From Spirochaetales bacterium Spiro_05 (GTDB lineage Bacteria > Spirochaetota > Spirochaetia > Sphaerochaetales > Sphaerochaetaceae): a stretch of 47,583 bases of DNA. Location: the NCBI GenBank assembly GCA_001603115.1, contig LVBG01000002.1:1-47583 (forward strand), read 5' to 3'. This document shows positions 32,915 to 42,114 of this stretch, in pieces (within the stretch, counting starts at the first letter, position 1; every line of letters begins with the position of its first letter). Below the pieces are notes generated by a model. It searched no databases. It was not told the DNA's origin and saw only the letters and a list, made by a program, of their open reading frames with translations. The position numbers and the translations under genes are program-made.

Positions 32915-33727
32915 TCAGTCCTGGAGCTCCCACCCGCGTACCAGATCCCTGATAGCCAGGATTTTCGGGAATGGAGCATTGAAAGGCCTGCCATCCAGTG
33001 AAGCAAGCGGCATGGCTGCCATGCTGGTTGCGCTGATGAAGGCCTGCTCGTAGACCCCACTTGCAAGATCAGACAGATTTGGAGCTTCATAGATGATGGA
33101 GAGCCCAAGAAGGCTGGCTGCCTTGAGCACCCTATCGCGTGTGATGCCAAGCAACACCTCATCATCGGCAGCCGTATACAGACAGTCTCCCTGCAAAGCA
33201 AAGAAGTTGCTTCGTGTTCCCTCAAGCACCCTGCCCTCCCGATCCACCAGAAGAGCCTCAAAACACCCCTGACTTTTCGCTTCCTCCACCGCCAAGTAGT
33301 TGAGCAAGAGATTTCCTGTCTTACAGGAGGGAAAAAGCCGCTCGCCATGATAGCTGATGGCACCTACGCCCTTGGTGTAATGACTCTCAGGATAGCTCAG
33401 GATGGTAGTTGCCGTAACAAAGAGCTGAGGCTCATCTCCGCCGTAAATCTGGATGCGAAGACTCGCACTCTCAATGCCATCAACCTCAATGAGCTGGTGC
33501 ACGGCACGCTCAATCTGTTCTTGGCTGAAGGGATGAACCAGACCGATTCCCTTGCAGGAGTGCTCCAAACGGTTGAGATGGTCGTCAAGATGAACCACCT
33601 TTCCCTCAATGATCCTCAGCGCTTCGTAGGTGGAGAAGCCGAATTGGACAGCTCGCAGTGTTATGGGAACCACGGCATCCTTGAGAAGGATGACCTTCAT
33701 GTTATGGATAGCATGCTCTCCGACCAT
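32915..33727 (-). CDS. Class IV PLP-dependent aminotransferase
   Basis: A 270-residue fold-type IV aminotransferase, the family of branched-chain aminotransferase, D-amino acid aminotransferase and aminodeoxychorismate lyase. The PLP lysine is Lys136 in SCKTGNLLLNYLA and the cofactor-binding Glu169 is in RVLEGTRSNFFAL. SATSMAAMPL near residue 230 is the phosphate-loop region. AAGGAGA lies just before the ATG. It lies 11 bp after ftsK. The sequence does not let me choose between the branched-chain, D-amino acid and ADC-lyase functions. Confidence 0.88.
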   Translation of the reverse strand: MVGEHAIHNMKVILLKDAVVPITLRAVQFGFSTYEALRIIEGKVVHLDDHLNRLEHSCKGIGLVHPFSQEQIERAVHQLIEVDGIESASLRIQIYGGDEPQLFVTATTILSYPESHYTKGVGAISYHGERLFPSCKTGNLLLNYLAVEEAKSQGCFEALLVDREGRVLEGTRSNFFALQGDCLYTAADDEVLLGITRDRVLKAASLLGLSIIYEAPNLSDLASGVYEQAFISATSMAAMPLASLDGRPFNAPFPKILAIRDLVRGWELQD

Positions 33728-33738
33728 GTGCTCTCTCC

Positions 33739-36585
33739 TTAGGGGTACTTGATCAACTCACGGGGCTTGCTCCCATTCGGAGGCCCCACATACCCAAGCT
33801 CCTCCATCTGTTCAACCAGACGGGCAGCTCGGTTGTACCCTATCTTCAGCCTTCGCTGCAAGTAGGAAGCTGAAGCACACTTGCGCTCCACCACGATGGC
33901 CAGGGCACGCTCCATCAGTTCACTGTCATCATTCACATCCACCATCTCATCATCACTGTCACTGCTCTTGGGTTCATCATCCTCAAAGAAGGATTCGTCG
34001 ATGAAGTCAGGCGTGCCCTGGGAGGAGACAAAGCGAACAACCTCCTCGACCTCATGGTCGCTGAGAAAAGAGCCCTGGATGCGTTCGGCTGCTGGGTTGG
34101 AGGAGGACATGTAGAGCATATCCCCCTTGCCGAGCAACTTGTCGGCCCCCTGCTCATCGAGGATGATCCTGCTGTCGGTAGTACTGGTGACTGCAAAGGC
34201 AATTCGGGTGGGAATATTGTTCTTGATGACGCCGGTAATGACATCCACCGAAGGCCGCTGGGTGGCAAGCACCAGATGGATGCCCACCGCACGGCTCATG
34301 GCAGCCAGTCGGCTGACCTTGCTCTCCATGTCTTTGCCGACAAGATGCATCAGGTCGGCAAACTCGTCGATGACCACCAGGATGTACGGCAGTTTCTCAC
34401 GGGCCAGACGGCTGGTCTCGATCTTCTCGTTGTAGCCGACAATGTTTCTCACATTGATCCCCTGGAGCAGCTTATATCTGCGGTCCATCTCATACAGGCA
34501 GAAGTCGAGTGCCTTGAGCGTCCGTTTGGCCTCGGTGATGACCGGAGTCAACAGATGGGGGATCCCATTGTAGATGTTCAACTCGACAATCTTCGGATCG
34601 ACGAGGATCATCCTCACCTGTTTCGGGCTGCGCCTGAAGAGGACTGAACAGATGAGCGAATTCACACAAACACTCTTTCCGCTTCCCGTGGAACCGGCAA
34701 TGAGCAGATGAGGAGCCTTGACGACATCAACCACGATGGGCTGGCCCATCAGGTTCCTGCCGAGCACCATGGGAATGCCCAAACCATCGGAGAGAGAAGG
34801 CAGCATCTCCCGAAAGCCTATGATGTCACGCTTGAGATTGGGAATCTCCACCCCTACGGCAGACTTGCCCGGAATCGGGGCAACGATGCGAACCTGGGTT
34901 GCTGCCAAGGCAAGAGCGATGTTGTCGCTGAGATTCACAATTGAATTCACTCTCACCCCTGGGGCTGGCAAGAGCTCGAACATGGTGACCGTCGGCCCTC
35001 TGACAATGTTGGTGAGATCAACAGCAATATTGAACTCTTGCAACGTGGAAACCAGCACCTCCCCTCGCTTGAGCGTGACCTCATCGACCACATCCCCAAT
35101 CTTGGGATAGGTTACGAGCATCGATTCATCGGGAAATGCATAGCTGAGACGGCCCTTGCTGATGAGGGCACTGGAGAGCCCTCCCACCCCGCTGGACACC
35201 TCCAGAAGATCGGTCTCTTCCTCCGGTTCACCTTGGGGAGCCGAGCCTTCCAACTCGCCTCCGTTGATAGGATTGGCAGTGCTCATCGGTGAGAAAAATG
35301 CAGGCTTGCTTATCTCTGACTTCAAAGCAACATCAGACTGAGGTTTCTCCAAAGCGGCAACTTTCGGCTCAGTGACAACAGGTTCGGGTACACGAGTCGG
35401 AGTTGCAGCTTCTGGTGCAGCAAAAAGGGCGCTCTCCGGTTTTTTCTCATACTGCACCGATAGGATGCGTTCCTTCACTGACAGCGGTTCATCGATGCTT
35501 TGGCTCTGATTCTGCTCAACAGCCTGAGCAAGCATACCCCGAGCCTTTCCTGAACTGTCACTGCGTCTTGAGGAGATCTTCTGCGGTGCTTTTCCCACTG
35601 CCTCGAGGGCTCCTTGAAGAAAGCCTGAAAGTTGCACATTCTCCTTCTTCGGTTTTTCCGGTTCCCTTTCTTGCTTCTTTTCAGCCAGCTCCTGCTGCTT
35701 ACGCTCGAGGTACGAAAGCCCATTGTTGCGCTTCCTCTCTTCGGTCAGGGCGTGCAAAGCACCGATGCTCACCACCCCATTCACCTTGATCTCCTCAACC
35801 TCGATGACATTCTTGCTTGCCGGGCGAAGGGACGAGGAGGATTTGCGGGATAGACTCTCCAGGGGAGGCACATCCGCAATGGGAGGAAAATGAACCGTCT
35901 GGGAGTCGGCAAAGGAGTTGCCCTCCTCCATGTGTTCAGGCTCTACCGGCTTCTTGGAAAGAACGACGGTCTCTTCTTCCTCCCGTTCCTCTTGTCGTTG
36001 CTTGCGCTGCTTTCTCTTCTTCTGTTTTCGCTCTTGCCTCTCCTCAACAGGAGCCGATGCCAGGCTCTTCAGTCTCATCTCCTCCCTAAGGCGCTGTCGT
36101 TCCGCCTTGTGCTGATGATAGCGATCCAAGGCATCTCCGATGAGGGTGACTGCAACAAAGAGGGCGGTCTCTCCCAAGAAAGCCAGCAGGACCTTGAAGG
36201 AAGCGGCGCGCACATCAACAGACGATGAGAGCAACAGGGGAACAAACAGGGGCCGGCTACTGCCCTGCATCATATGCGAGAGGGTATACAGGGTATAGGC
36301 CATCAGGGCGGTGACCGGAATCAGGAGAAAAGAGAACCGCTTTTTCCCCCGGAAGGAGAAGATCATGATGGTCCAGACCAAGAGCAGGAACGCCAAGGGA
36401 GCGAGCCCGAAACGTGTCGGTTCAGCGCTGAACGAGAAGATGTTTCCCAGAAATCCGGTAAGGACGGAGAGCACGCTGTGATCGATACCCAGCAGGGGAA
36501 GCACTACTACGCTGCCAACGAGCAACGTCCCCACAAGGCAGACAAGCCCTGCGATCAAAGATACCCGCCCTTTCTTCTCCTTCAC
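33739..36585 (-). CDS. ftsK: DNA translocase FtsK/SpoIIIE
   Basis: A DNA pump of about 948 residues for chromosome segregation at the division septum. Four hydrophobic segments lie in the first 170 residues. A charged, low-complexity linker (about 170-470, rich in Lys/Glu/Arg) follows. The motor has Walker A AGSTGSGKSVCVNSL and Walker B LVVIDEFADLM, and the C-terminal gamma winged-helix domain (ASYLQRRLKIGYNRAARLVEQME) reads KOPS-type signals. The frame opens at an ATG at 36609, but a GAGGAG inside that extension lies six bases before a GTG at 36583-36585, so I use the GTG. The difference is eight residues. Confidence 0.93.
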   Translation of the reverse strand: MKEKKGRVSLIAGLVCLVGTLLVGSVVVLPLLGIDHSVLSVLTGFLGNIFSFSAEPTRFGLAPLAFLLLVWTIMIFSFRGKKRFSFLLIPVTALMAYTLYTLSHMMQGSSRPLFVPLLLSSSVDVRAASFKVLLAFLGETALFVAVTLIGDALDRYHQHKAERQRLREEMRLKSLASAPVEERQERKQKKRKQRKQRQEEREEEETVVLSKKPVEPEHMEEGNSFADSQTVHFPPIADVPPLESLSRKSSSSLRPASKNVIEVEEIKVNGVVSIGALHALTEERKRNNGLSYLERKQQELAEKKQEREPEKPKKENVQLSGFLQGALEAVGKAPQKISSRRSDSSGKARGMLAQAVEQNQSQSIDEPLSVKERILSVQYEKKPESALFAAPEAATPTRVPEPVVTEPKVAALEKPQSDVALKSEISKPAFFSPMSTANPINGGELEGSAPQGEPEEETDLLEVSSGVGGLSSALISKGRLSYAFPDESMLVTYPKIGDVVDEVTLKRGEVLVSTLQEFNIAVDLTNIVRGPTVTMFELLPAPGVRVNSIVNLSDNIALALAATQVRIVAPIPGKSAVGVEIPNLKRDIIGFREMLPSLSDGLGIPMVLGRNLMGQPIVVDVVKAPHLLIAGSTGSGKSVCVNSLICSVLFRRSPKQVRMILVDPKIVELNIYNGIPHLLTPVITEAKRTLKALDFCLYEMDRRYKLLQGINVRNIVGYNEKIETSRLAREKLPYILVVIDEFADLMHLVGKDMESKVSRLAAMSRAVGIHLVLATQRPSVDVITGVIKNNIPTRIAFAVTSTTDSRIILDEQGADKLLGKGDMLYMSSSNPAAERIQGSFLSDHEVEEVVRFVSSQGTPDFIDESFFEDDEPKSSDSDDEMVDVNDDSELMERALAIVVERKCASASYLQRRLKIGYNRAARLVEQMEELGYVGPPNGSKPRELIKYP

Positions 36586-36627
36586 AACCAACTCCTCGTA
36601 CGTAAACATCCATCCACGCGAATGGTA

Positions 36628-37287
36628 TCAAATCTTTTTCAGAAGGCAAAGCATTCGGCTGGCCTCAAGTCGGGGGACATCCAGCTCCACGAGCGAGCTC
36701 TGCCACCGGCTCTTGCACCGAACCTTCACCTGTTCCAACTCCTCCTGCACCTGCTCCATCTGAGCTTTGTATGCACACACAACCCCTCCCTCGCTGAGGA
36801 TGGGAGCCACCAAGTCAAGAATATCATACAATGGGTGGAATGCGCGGAAGGTTATCAGGTCAAACTGCTGTCTGACCTCTTTCAGGTCACGGTCGAAGAC
36901 CGACACCCGATCGAGAAGCGAGCAACGAACCAAGGCATTGCGCAAAAAATCCACACGCCTGCCCATCCGTTCCACCAAGGTGAACTCATACTCCCTCATG
37001 GCAATGGCCAGCGGGATGCCGGGCAGCCCGGCACCACTGCCCAGATCGGCGATGCGGGCATGAGGGAACGAAGCGGCAAGCTCGGTCATGGTCAGGCAGC
37101 CCGCAAGGCTGTCCAGGATGTGGCGGATGATCAGATCATCACCCTCTGCTCCCACCAGCTTGTAGACAGGGTTGAAGAGTTCAATCTCGGCAATATAGGC
37201 ATCCAACTGGTTTCTCTGGCCCGAATCAAGGTTGATTCCAAGCTTGGCAAGGCCCTCATCAAGCAGATCTGTATACTTACTTGCCAT
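36628..37287 (-). CDS. rsmG: 16S rRNA (guanine527-N7)-methyltransferase
   Basis: A 219-residue SAM-dependent methyltransferase that modifies G527 of 16S rRNA. Motif I is IADLGSGAGLPGIPLAI and FDLITFRAFHPL is the motif IV region. I use the ATG at 37287, with GGGGAGG upstream; it overlaps the end of mnmG by 11 bases, as in many bacteria where gidA and gidB are adjacent. Loss of this enzyme is known to give low-level streptomycin resistance in other bacteria. Confidence 0.95.
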   Translation of the reverse strand: MASKYTDLLDEGLAKLGINLDSGQRNQLDAYIAEIELFNPVYKLVGAEGDDLIIRHILDSLAGCLTMTELAASFPHARIADLGSGAGLPGIPLAIAMREYEFTLVERMGRRVDFLRNALVRCSLLDRVSVFDRDLKEVRQQFDLITFRAFHPLYDILDLVAPILSEGGVVCAYKAQMEQVQEELEQVKVRCKSRWQSSLVELDVPRLEASRMLCLLKKI

Positions 37288-39091
37288 GACGACCTCCCCT
37301 GTCCAGATGCAGGATGAGCACTGCAATATCACTGTTGCGCACCCCGTTGATACGGGAAGCCTGCCCCACCGAAAGTGGACGGATTTTCTTCAACTTCTCC
37401 CTTCCTTCAGCGCTCAGGCCTTCCACTGCATCGTAATCCATCAGAGCATCAATCACCAGACTCTCCAGCTTCTCAAATCGATTGATCTGCCGCTCCTGGC
37501 GATTGATGTACCCCTCATACTTCACATCAAGCTCAACCTGATAGAGAATCGGCTGCTCAAAGGAGGAGAGCTCAGGCATCTGGGCCTCAAGGTCGGCAAT
37601 GGTAATCTCAGGCATCTTAAGCGTCTGGAGGGCACTCTTCTCGCCCATTCTTCGCTTTGCCAAGAGTTCCTTCACCGTTTCCATCTTCTCAAGCTTGGCT
37701 TGCAAGCGCTCAAGGTTCTCCTGTTTCTGCAAACCGACCGCATAACCTTTTTGGGTAAGGCGTTGGTCACAGCTGTCATGCCGCAGGTTCAGCCGATACT
37801 CTGCCCTACTGGTAAACATCCTATAGGGTTCTTGTGTCCCCATGGTCACTAGATCATCAATCAGCACTCCGGTATACGCTTCATTGCGGCTGAGCACCAA
37901 GGGCTTCTCACCCTTCAGCTTCTGGGCCGCATTGATGCCTGCCATCAGGCCTTGGCATGCTGCCTCCTCGTACCCGCTGGTGCCATTGGTTTGCCCCGCG
38001 ATGAAGAGATTCTCCACCAATTTGCTTTCCAGCGATGGGTACAGAGCCTGCGGATCGATGAAATCATACTCCACTGCATACGCGGGGCGCATAATCTGTG
38101 CGTCCTCAAGCCCTTCTATGCTGTGGATGAAGTCCCACTGCACATCCTCGGGAAGCGAGGAAGAAATACCGTTGAGATACATCTCCTCAGTTCCCTCGCC
38201 CTCAGGCTCAACAAAAATCTGGTGCCGTTCGCGATCGGGAAAGCGGACCACCTTGTCCTCGATGGAGGGACAGTAGCGGGGACCTTTTCCCACAATCTTG
38301 CCCCCATAGAGAGGGGAACGGTGAATATTGGCCCGTATGATCTCGTGAGTACGCTCGTTCGTCCAGGTAATGTGGCAAGGAAGCATCGGCCTGTCGATGC
38401 TGTCATAGTCAAAACTGAACGGCATCATGATCTCTTCGCCATCCTGCAGCTCCATCTTGCTGAAATCGAGACTGCTCTTGCGCACTCTTGCCGGAGTACC
38501 TGTTTTCAGCCTTCCCACCGGGAAGCCTTTGCTTCGAAGAGCTGTTCCCAACCCGATGGCAGCGCTCTCATCCAGACGACCGTTGGGAGCATCGTACTCG
38601 CCGATGAAAATCCTGCCTTCCATGAAGGTCCCGGTAGTGAGTACCAGCACACGGCAGGTGATGGTATGCCGACGTTGCGTCACCACCCCCACCAGCTTTT
38701 TGCCCTCTTTGTCCAACACCAGGTCCACCACCGTGTCCATGAACAGGGCAAGGTTTGGCTGGGCTTCCAGCGTCTCCTTTGCAAGGCGGGCATAGGTGAA
38801 CTTGTCAGCCTGAGCTCGGGGTGCCTGCACTGCAGGACCGCGACGCCGGTTGAGAATCCTATACTGGATCATCGAGTGGTCTATCAGGTGGGCCATCTCC
38901 CCACCAAGGGCATCCACCTCCCTGACCAGGTTGCCCTTTGAGAGCCCCCCTATGGCAGGATTGCACGAAAGACGCCCGATTGAATCGAGGTTTTGTGTGA
39001 TCAAAAGGGTTTTGAACCCTATTCTGGAGAGAGCAAGGCTCGCCTCAATACCGGCATGGCCTCCCCCTACGACAATTGCATCATAATCCAT
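37277..39091 (-). CDS. mnmG: tRNA uridine-5-carboxymethylaminomethyl synthesis enzyme MnmG
   Basis: A 604-residue FAD protein that, with MnmE, adds the (carboxymethyl)aminomethyl group to wobble uridine 34. The FAD-binding GGGHAGIEAS is at 8-17, RLSCNPAIGGLSKGNLVREVDALGG follows, and GTSGYEEAACQGLMAGINAA is the conserved GidA signature near the middle. The C-terminal part is helical and binds MnmE. It starts one base after the mnmE stop, so the two partners are made from adjacent frames of one mRNA. Confidence 0.97.
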   Translation of the reverse strand: MDYDAIVVGGGHAGIEASLALSRIGFKTLLITQNLDSIGRLSCNPAIGGLSKGNLVREVDALGGEMAHLIDHSMIQYRILNRRRGPAVQAPRAQADKFTYARLAKETLEAQPNLALFMDTVVDLVLDKEGKKLVGVVTQRRHTITCRVLVLTTGTFMEGRIFIGEYDAPNGRLDESAAIGLGTALRSKGFPVGRLKTGTPARVRKSSLDFSKMELQDGEEIMMPFSFDYDSIDRPMLPCHITWTNERTHEIIRANIHRSPLYGGKIVGKGPRYCPSIEDKVVRFPDRERHQIFVEPEGEGTEEMYLNGISSSLPEDVQWDFIHSIEGLEDAQIMRPAYAVEYDFIDPQALYPSLESKLVENLFIAGQTNGTSGYEEAACQGLMAGINAAQKLKGEKPLVLSRNEAYTGVLIDDLVTMGTQEPYRMFTSRAEYRLNLRHDSCDQRLTQKGYAVGLQKQENLERLQAKLEKMETVKELLAKRRMGEKSALQTLKMPEITIADLEAQMPELSSFEQPILYQVELDVKYEGYINRQERQINRFEKLESLVIDALMDYDAVEGLSAEGREKLKKIRPLSVGQASRINGVRNSDIAVLILHLDRGGRHGK

Positions 39092-39092
39092 C

Positions 39093-40421
39093 TTATTTTC
39101 CTACACAGAATCCACTGAAAATTGTTTCGAGAATATCAGAGGGCGTCACTTCCCCAGTCAGCTCGCCAAGATTCTGGAGCGCCTCGCTCAGTTCCACGGC
39201 GATGATATCAAGCGGGATATCCAGGGTGACCAGGGCCGAGGCACGTTCCAAAGCATTGCCAGCATCGGTGAGCAACCTGCTCTGCCGCTCTGATTCAATG
39301 ACCACCAGATCATCCCCACTTGCATGGGAGCCTCCGGTAAGTCGTTCGGTAATTGCTGAAAGCAGGGTCGTCACCCCCTCCCCTGTCTGCGCGCTGATCG
39401 CCAGCCTGCCCTTCGGAGGCCTGACCAAATCGCTTTTGTTGTAGACAACAATGGTGCGCTCGTCCTCGCTGGGAATATGCGAAACATCGGTGCTGTCCAC
39501 CAGATAGATCACCAGATCTGCCTGCCCCATCAACCGCTCGGTCCTGCGGATTCCCTCACTTTCGATTGCATCCGAACCCTCGCGCAGCCCTGCCGTATCG
39601 TAGAGCCGGATAGGAATGCCCTCAATACTGAGATCGGCTTCGATATAGTCACGGGTGGTACCCTTCACCGGGCTCACGATTGAGCGCTCCTGCTTGAGCA
39701 GCAGGTTGAACAGAGAACTCTTTCCTGCATTGGTAGAGCCTGCAAGCACGATACGCGCCCCTTCACGGTAGAGCCGGCCCACCTGGTAGGTGTCAGCCAA
39801 AACTGCGATGTCCTTTCTCAATGTCTCCAGCTGCTCACGTGGAAAGACAAACTCATCAAGCTCATCTTCAGCATAGTCAAGCTGCACTTCGACGCTGGCT
39901 GTAATGGTCAGAAGCCGCTGCTTGAAATCAGCAATCTGATTCTTCAGGCTTCCTTCCAATCTTCCCAGTGCGAGTGCACGCGCAGTCTTGCTTTGGCTGC
40001 TTACCAGTTCCTGTACTGCTTCGGCCTGGGTAAGGTCGAGCCTTCCATGCAAGAAAGCGCGGAAGGTGAACTCCCCTCCCTCTGCACTACGCATGCCCAA
40101 GCGGCCAAGCAGACCAAGAATCTCCTTGATGACAGACAACGAGCCATGACAGCTGAGTTCCACCGACTCCTCAAGGGTATAGCCGTGGCCATCGGTCCAA
40201 ACCGAGGCAACCACCTCATCGATATTCTCCCCCGCTTCTGTGCGAATATAGCCGTGCACCGTGGTGGCATTCTGTGCCTCCACAAGCGCCTTGGGACGCG
40301 AGAAACATGGAGAGAGCGCCTTGAGGCACCCTTCGCCACTGATGCGGATGACCGCCAAGGCACTCTGGGCCCAAGCGGTTGCCAACGCATAGATGATGTC
40401 GTCTGTCACATATCTTGTCAT
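39093..40421 (-). CDS. mnmE: tRNA modification GTPase MnmE
   Basis: A 442-residue GTPase that partners MnmG. It has an N-terminal tetrahydrofolate-binding domain (1-115), a helical domain, an inserted G domain (GSTNAGKSS, DTAGLREG, NKSD) and the C-terminal catalytic FCVGK (Cys-x-Gly-Lys). I use the ATG at 40421. The frame is open 43 codons upstream, but family length and the start MTRYVTDDIIYALATAW favour this one. No Shine-Dalgarno precedes it, and a -10 box lies only seven bases upstream, suggesting a leaderless message. Confidence 0.95.
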   Translation of the reverse strand: MTRYVTDDIIYALATAWAQSALAVIRISGEGCLKALSPCFSRPKALVEAQNATTVHGYIRTEAGENIDEVVASVWTDGHGYTLEESVELSCHGSLSVIKEILGLLGRLGMRSAEGGEFTFRAFLHGRLDLTQAEAVQELVSSQSKTARALALGRLEGSLKNQIADFKQRLLTITASVEVQLDYAEDELDEFVFPREQLETLRKDIAVLADTYQVGRLYREGARIVLAGSTNAGKSSLFNLLLKQERSIVSPVKGTTRDYIEADLSIEGIPIRLYDTAGLREGSDAIESEGIRRTERLMGQADLVIYLVDSTDVSHIPSEDERTIVVYNKSDLVRPPKGRLAISAQTGEGVTTLLSAITERLTGGSHASGDDLVVIESERQSRLLTDAGNALERASALVTLDIPLDIIAVELSEALQNLGELTGEVTPSDILETIFSGFCVGK

Positions 40422-40428
40422 ACCGGCG

Positions 40429-40457
40429 AGTATACCGCTCGGGGCCGACGCTTGCAA
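40429..40457 (-). promoter_or_regulatory. mnmE promoter, probably leaderless
   Basis: On the minus strand TTGCAA (40452-40457), a 17-base spacer and TATACT (40429-40434). Seven bases separate the -10 from the mnmE ATG, so transcription should begin at or next to the A of the start codon. Confidence 0.6.
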
Positions 40458-40481
40458 CAGAAGTGCCACCTTGGCTATGAT
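40452..40481 (+). promoter_or_regulatory. epmA promoter sharing the -35 of mnmE, probably leaderless
   Basis: TTGCAA (40452-40457) is its own reverse complement and serves as -35 here as well, with an 18-base spacer and TATGAT (40476-40481). Six bases later comes the epmA ATG (40488), at the expected start point. Confidence 0.55.
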
Positions 40482-40487
40482 GCGGCC

Positions 40488-41477
40488 ATGAAAGAAACAG
40501 CACGCTTCAGAAGCTGGATGAACCGCACCATCAGATCGTTCTTTGACCAAAAAGGGTATACAGAGGTCGATACGCCGATCCTCTCTCCCACCCTCATCCC
40601 CGAATCAACGATTGAAAACTTCGCTACGCGCTTCGAGAACCCCTTCCTTCCCTCTGCCGAACTGTACCTCGTCCCCTCACCTGAGATCTTCATGAAGCAA
40701 CTCATCGCCGATGGAATGGGCAGCATCTATCAGATCAGCCACTGCTTCCGTAACAGCGAACAGCTCGGGCACATCCACAACCCTGAGTTTTCCATGCTTG
40801 AGTACTATACGGTGGGATTCGATGAGCAGGACTCAATCACCCTTACCGAACAGCTGTTTTCTTCCCTCCTTCCCGAAACAGGGTGTGAGGATTTGCGTCC
40901 TCCTTTCGACAGGATTTCCGTGCAGGAAGCGATGAGAATCCATGCAGGAGTCGATTTGGAGAAACATCAGAGACAAGCATCACTTGCCGATGAGGCCAGA
41001 AGACTCGGGCTTTCGGTGCCCGACGAGCCGGAGAGTTGGGAAGAGACGTTCAATCGGATCTTCCTTACCTTCGTAGAGCCGAATCTGTGTAAGGACCGTC
41101 CCTTGGTACTGGAAAAGTACCCGCGTCAGATCGAGTGCCTGGCAAACATGGAGGGAAACTACCGAAAACGCTGGGAGCTGTATGTCCGGGGAGTCGAAGT
41201 TGCCAACTGTTACGACGAGTTGCGCGACCAGGATGTGATCGAGCGCTACTACATTGATGAGTATGCCCGTCTGGTTGGGAAACGAAGCGAAAGCGGCTCT
41301 GTCATCCCTGACACCGATCCCTCGCTGGCAGCAAAATTTGCTTCCCTGCCCCCCTGCTCCGGGGTTGCTATCGGCTTGGATCGCCTGCAGATGCTGCTGA
41401 TGGGAAAAACCTCCCTTGAGGGGGTGATTCTTTTTCCCCTTTCTGGTATGCTGACCAGTGGAAATACGCGCAACTAG
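40488..41477 (+). CDS. epmA: EF-P lysine lysyltransferase EpmA
   Basis: A 329-residue class II lysyl-tRNA synthetase-like enzyme without the tRNA anticodon-binding domain. It attaches lysine to EF-P. The sequence runs through the class II core: YTEVDTPILSPTLIPES, HCFRNSEQLGHIHNPEFSMLEYYTVG (motif 2 region) and GVAIGLDRLQMLLMG (motif 3). Length equals that of E. coli EpmA. The frame is open far upstream across mnmE, but this ATG gives the family length. No Shine-Dalgarno is visible. The target gene efp follows after 20 bp, a strong functional link. EpmB, which makes beta-lysine, is not in the window. Confidence 0.95.
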   Translation: MKETARFRSWMNRTIRSFFDQKGYTEVDTPILSPTLIPESTIENFATRFENPFLPSAELYLVPSPEIFMKQLIADGMGSIYQISHCFRNSEQLGHIHNPEFSMLEYYTVGFDEQDSITLTEQLFSSLLPETGCEDLRPPFDRISVQEAMRIHAGVDLEKHQRQASLADEARRLGLSVPDEPESWEETFNRIFLTFVEPNLCKDRPLVLEKYPRQIECLANMEGNYRKRWELYVRGVEVANCYDELRDQDVIERYYIDEYARLVGKRSESGSVIPDTDPSLAAKFASLPPCSGVAIGLDRLQMLLMGKTSLEGVILFPLSGMLTSGNTRN

Positions 41478-41497
41478 AACTATATGAGGTAATAAGC

Positions 41498-42061
41498 ATG
41501 ATTAAAGCAGGTCAAATCGACAAGGGAACCGCCCTGTTGATCAAAGGACAGCCCTTTGTATGCATCGACCGTGAATTTGTGAATCCCGGCAAGGGATCTG
41601 CCTTCGTTCGCCTGAAGCTGAAGAGCCCTTCCACCGGCCAGACGCTCAGTGAAACCATGAAGACACAGGACAACGCCGAGGACATCACCGTGGTCGACAG
41701 GGACTGTCAGTATCTGTACAACGATGGGGAGAACTTCCACCTGATGTTGACCGATACCTTCGAGCAGATTGAAGTCCCGATGGGAAACTTCCCTGACTAC
41801 CAGTTCCTGATGAAAGACGGTGAGACCTACCGCTGCACCTTCTGGGAAGCACAGCTCTTGGATATTCAGGTCCCCCCGAAGGTAGTCTTCCTGGTAGCCG
41901 AGGCCGAAGAAGCCGTCAAGGGCGATACCGTACAGGGTGCTACCAAGTACGTCACCACCGAGACCGGCCTGAAGGTCCGCGTCCCCATTTTCATCAAGCA
42001 GGGTGAGAAGATCAGGGTCAACACCGAGACCAGAGAGTATCTGGAACGAGTCAACAACTAG
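41498..42061 (+). CDS. efp: Elongation factor P
   Basis: A 187-residue EF-P with the expected three beta domains. The modification loop reads NPGKGSAFVR with Lys32 as the likely lysylation site, matching the PGKG loop of EpmA-dependent EF-Ps. The C-terminus (GLKVRVPIFIKQGEKIRVNTETREYLERV) is the family signature. GAGG lies ten bases before the ATG. It rescues ribosomes stalled on polyproline. Co-transcription with epmA is likely, and a strong terminator follows. Confidence 0.97.
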   Translation: MIKAGQIDKGTALLIKGQPFVCIDREFVNPGKGSAFVRLKLKSPSTGQTLSETMKTQDNAEDITVVDRDCQYLYNDGENFHLMLTDTFEQIEVPMGNFPDYQFLMKDGETYRCTFWEAQLLDIQVPPKVVFLVAEAEEAVKGDTVQGATKYVTTETGLKVRVPIFIKQGEKIRVNTETREYLERVNN

Positions 42062-42081
42062 TTCGGTCAGGGTAATCAAAA

Positions 42082-42114
42082 GGCCTCCACGCTTCGGCAT
42101 GGAGGCCCTTTTTA
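42082..42114 (+). terminator. Rho-independent terminator of epmA-efp
   Basis: GGCCTCCA pairs with TGGAGGCC; one mismatch and a GC pair lead to a C(TTCG)G tetraloop, and a TTTTTATTTCTT tract follows. It begins 20 bases after the efp stop. Confidence 0.92.

Noticed and set aside
39993-40487. 165-codon N-terminal extension of epmA
   Set aside because: It runs antisense through mnmE and would make the protein far longer than known EpmA.
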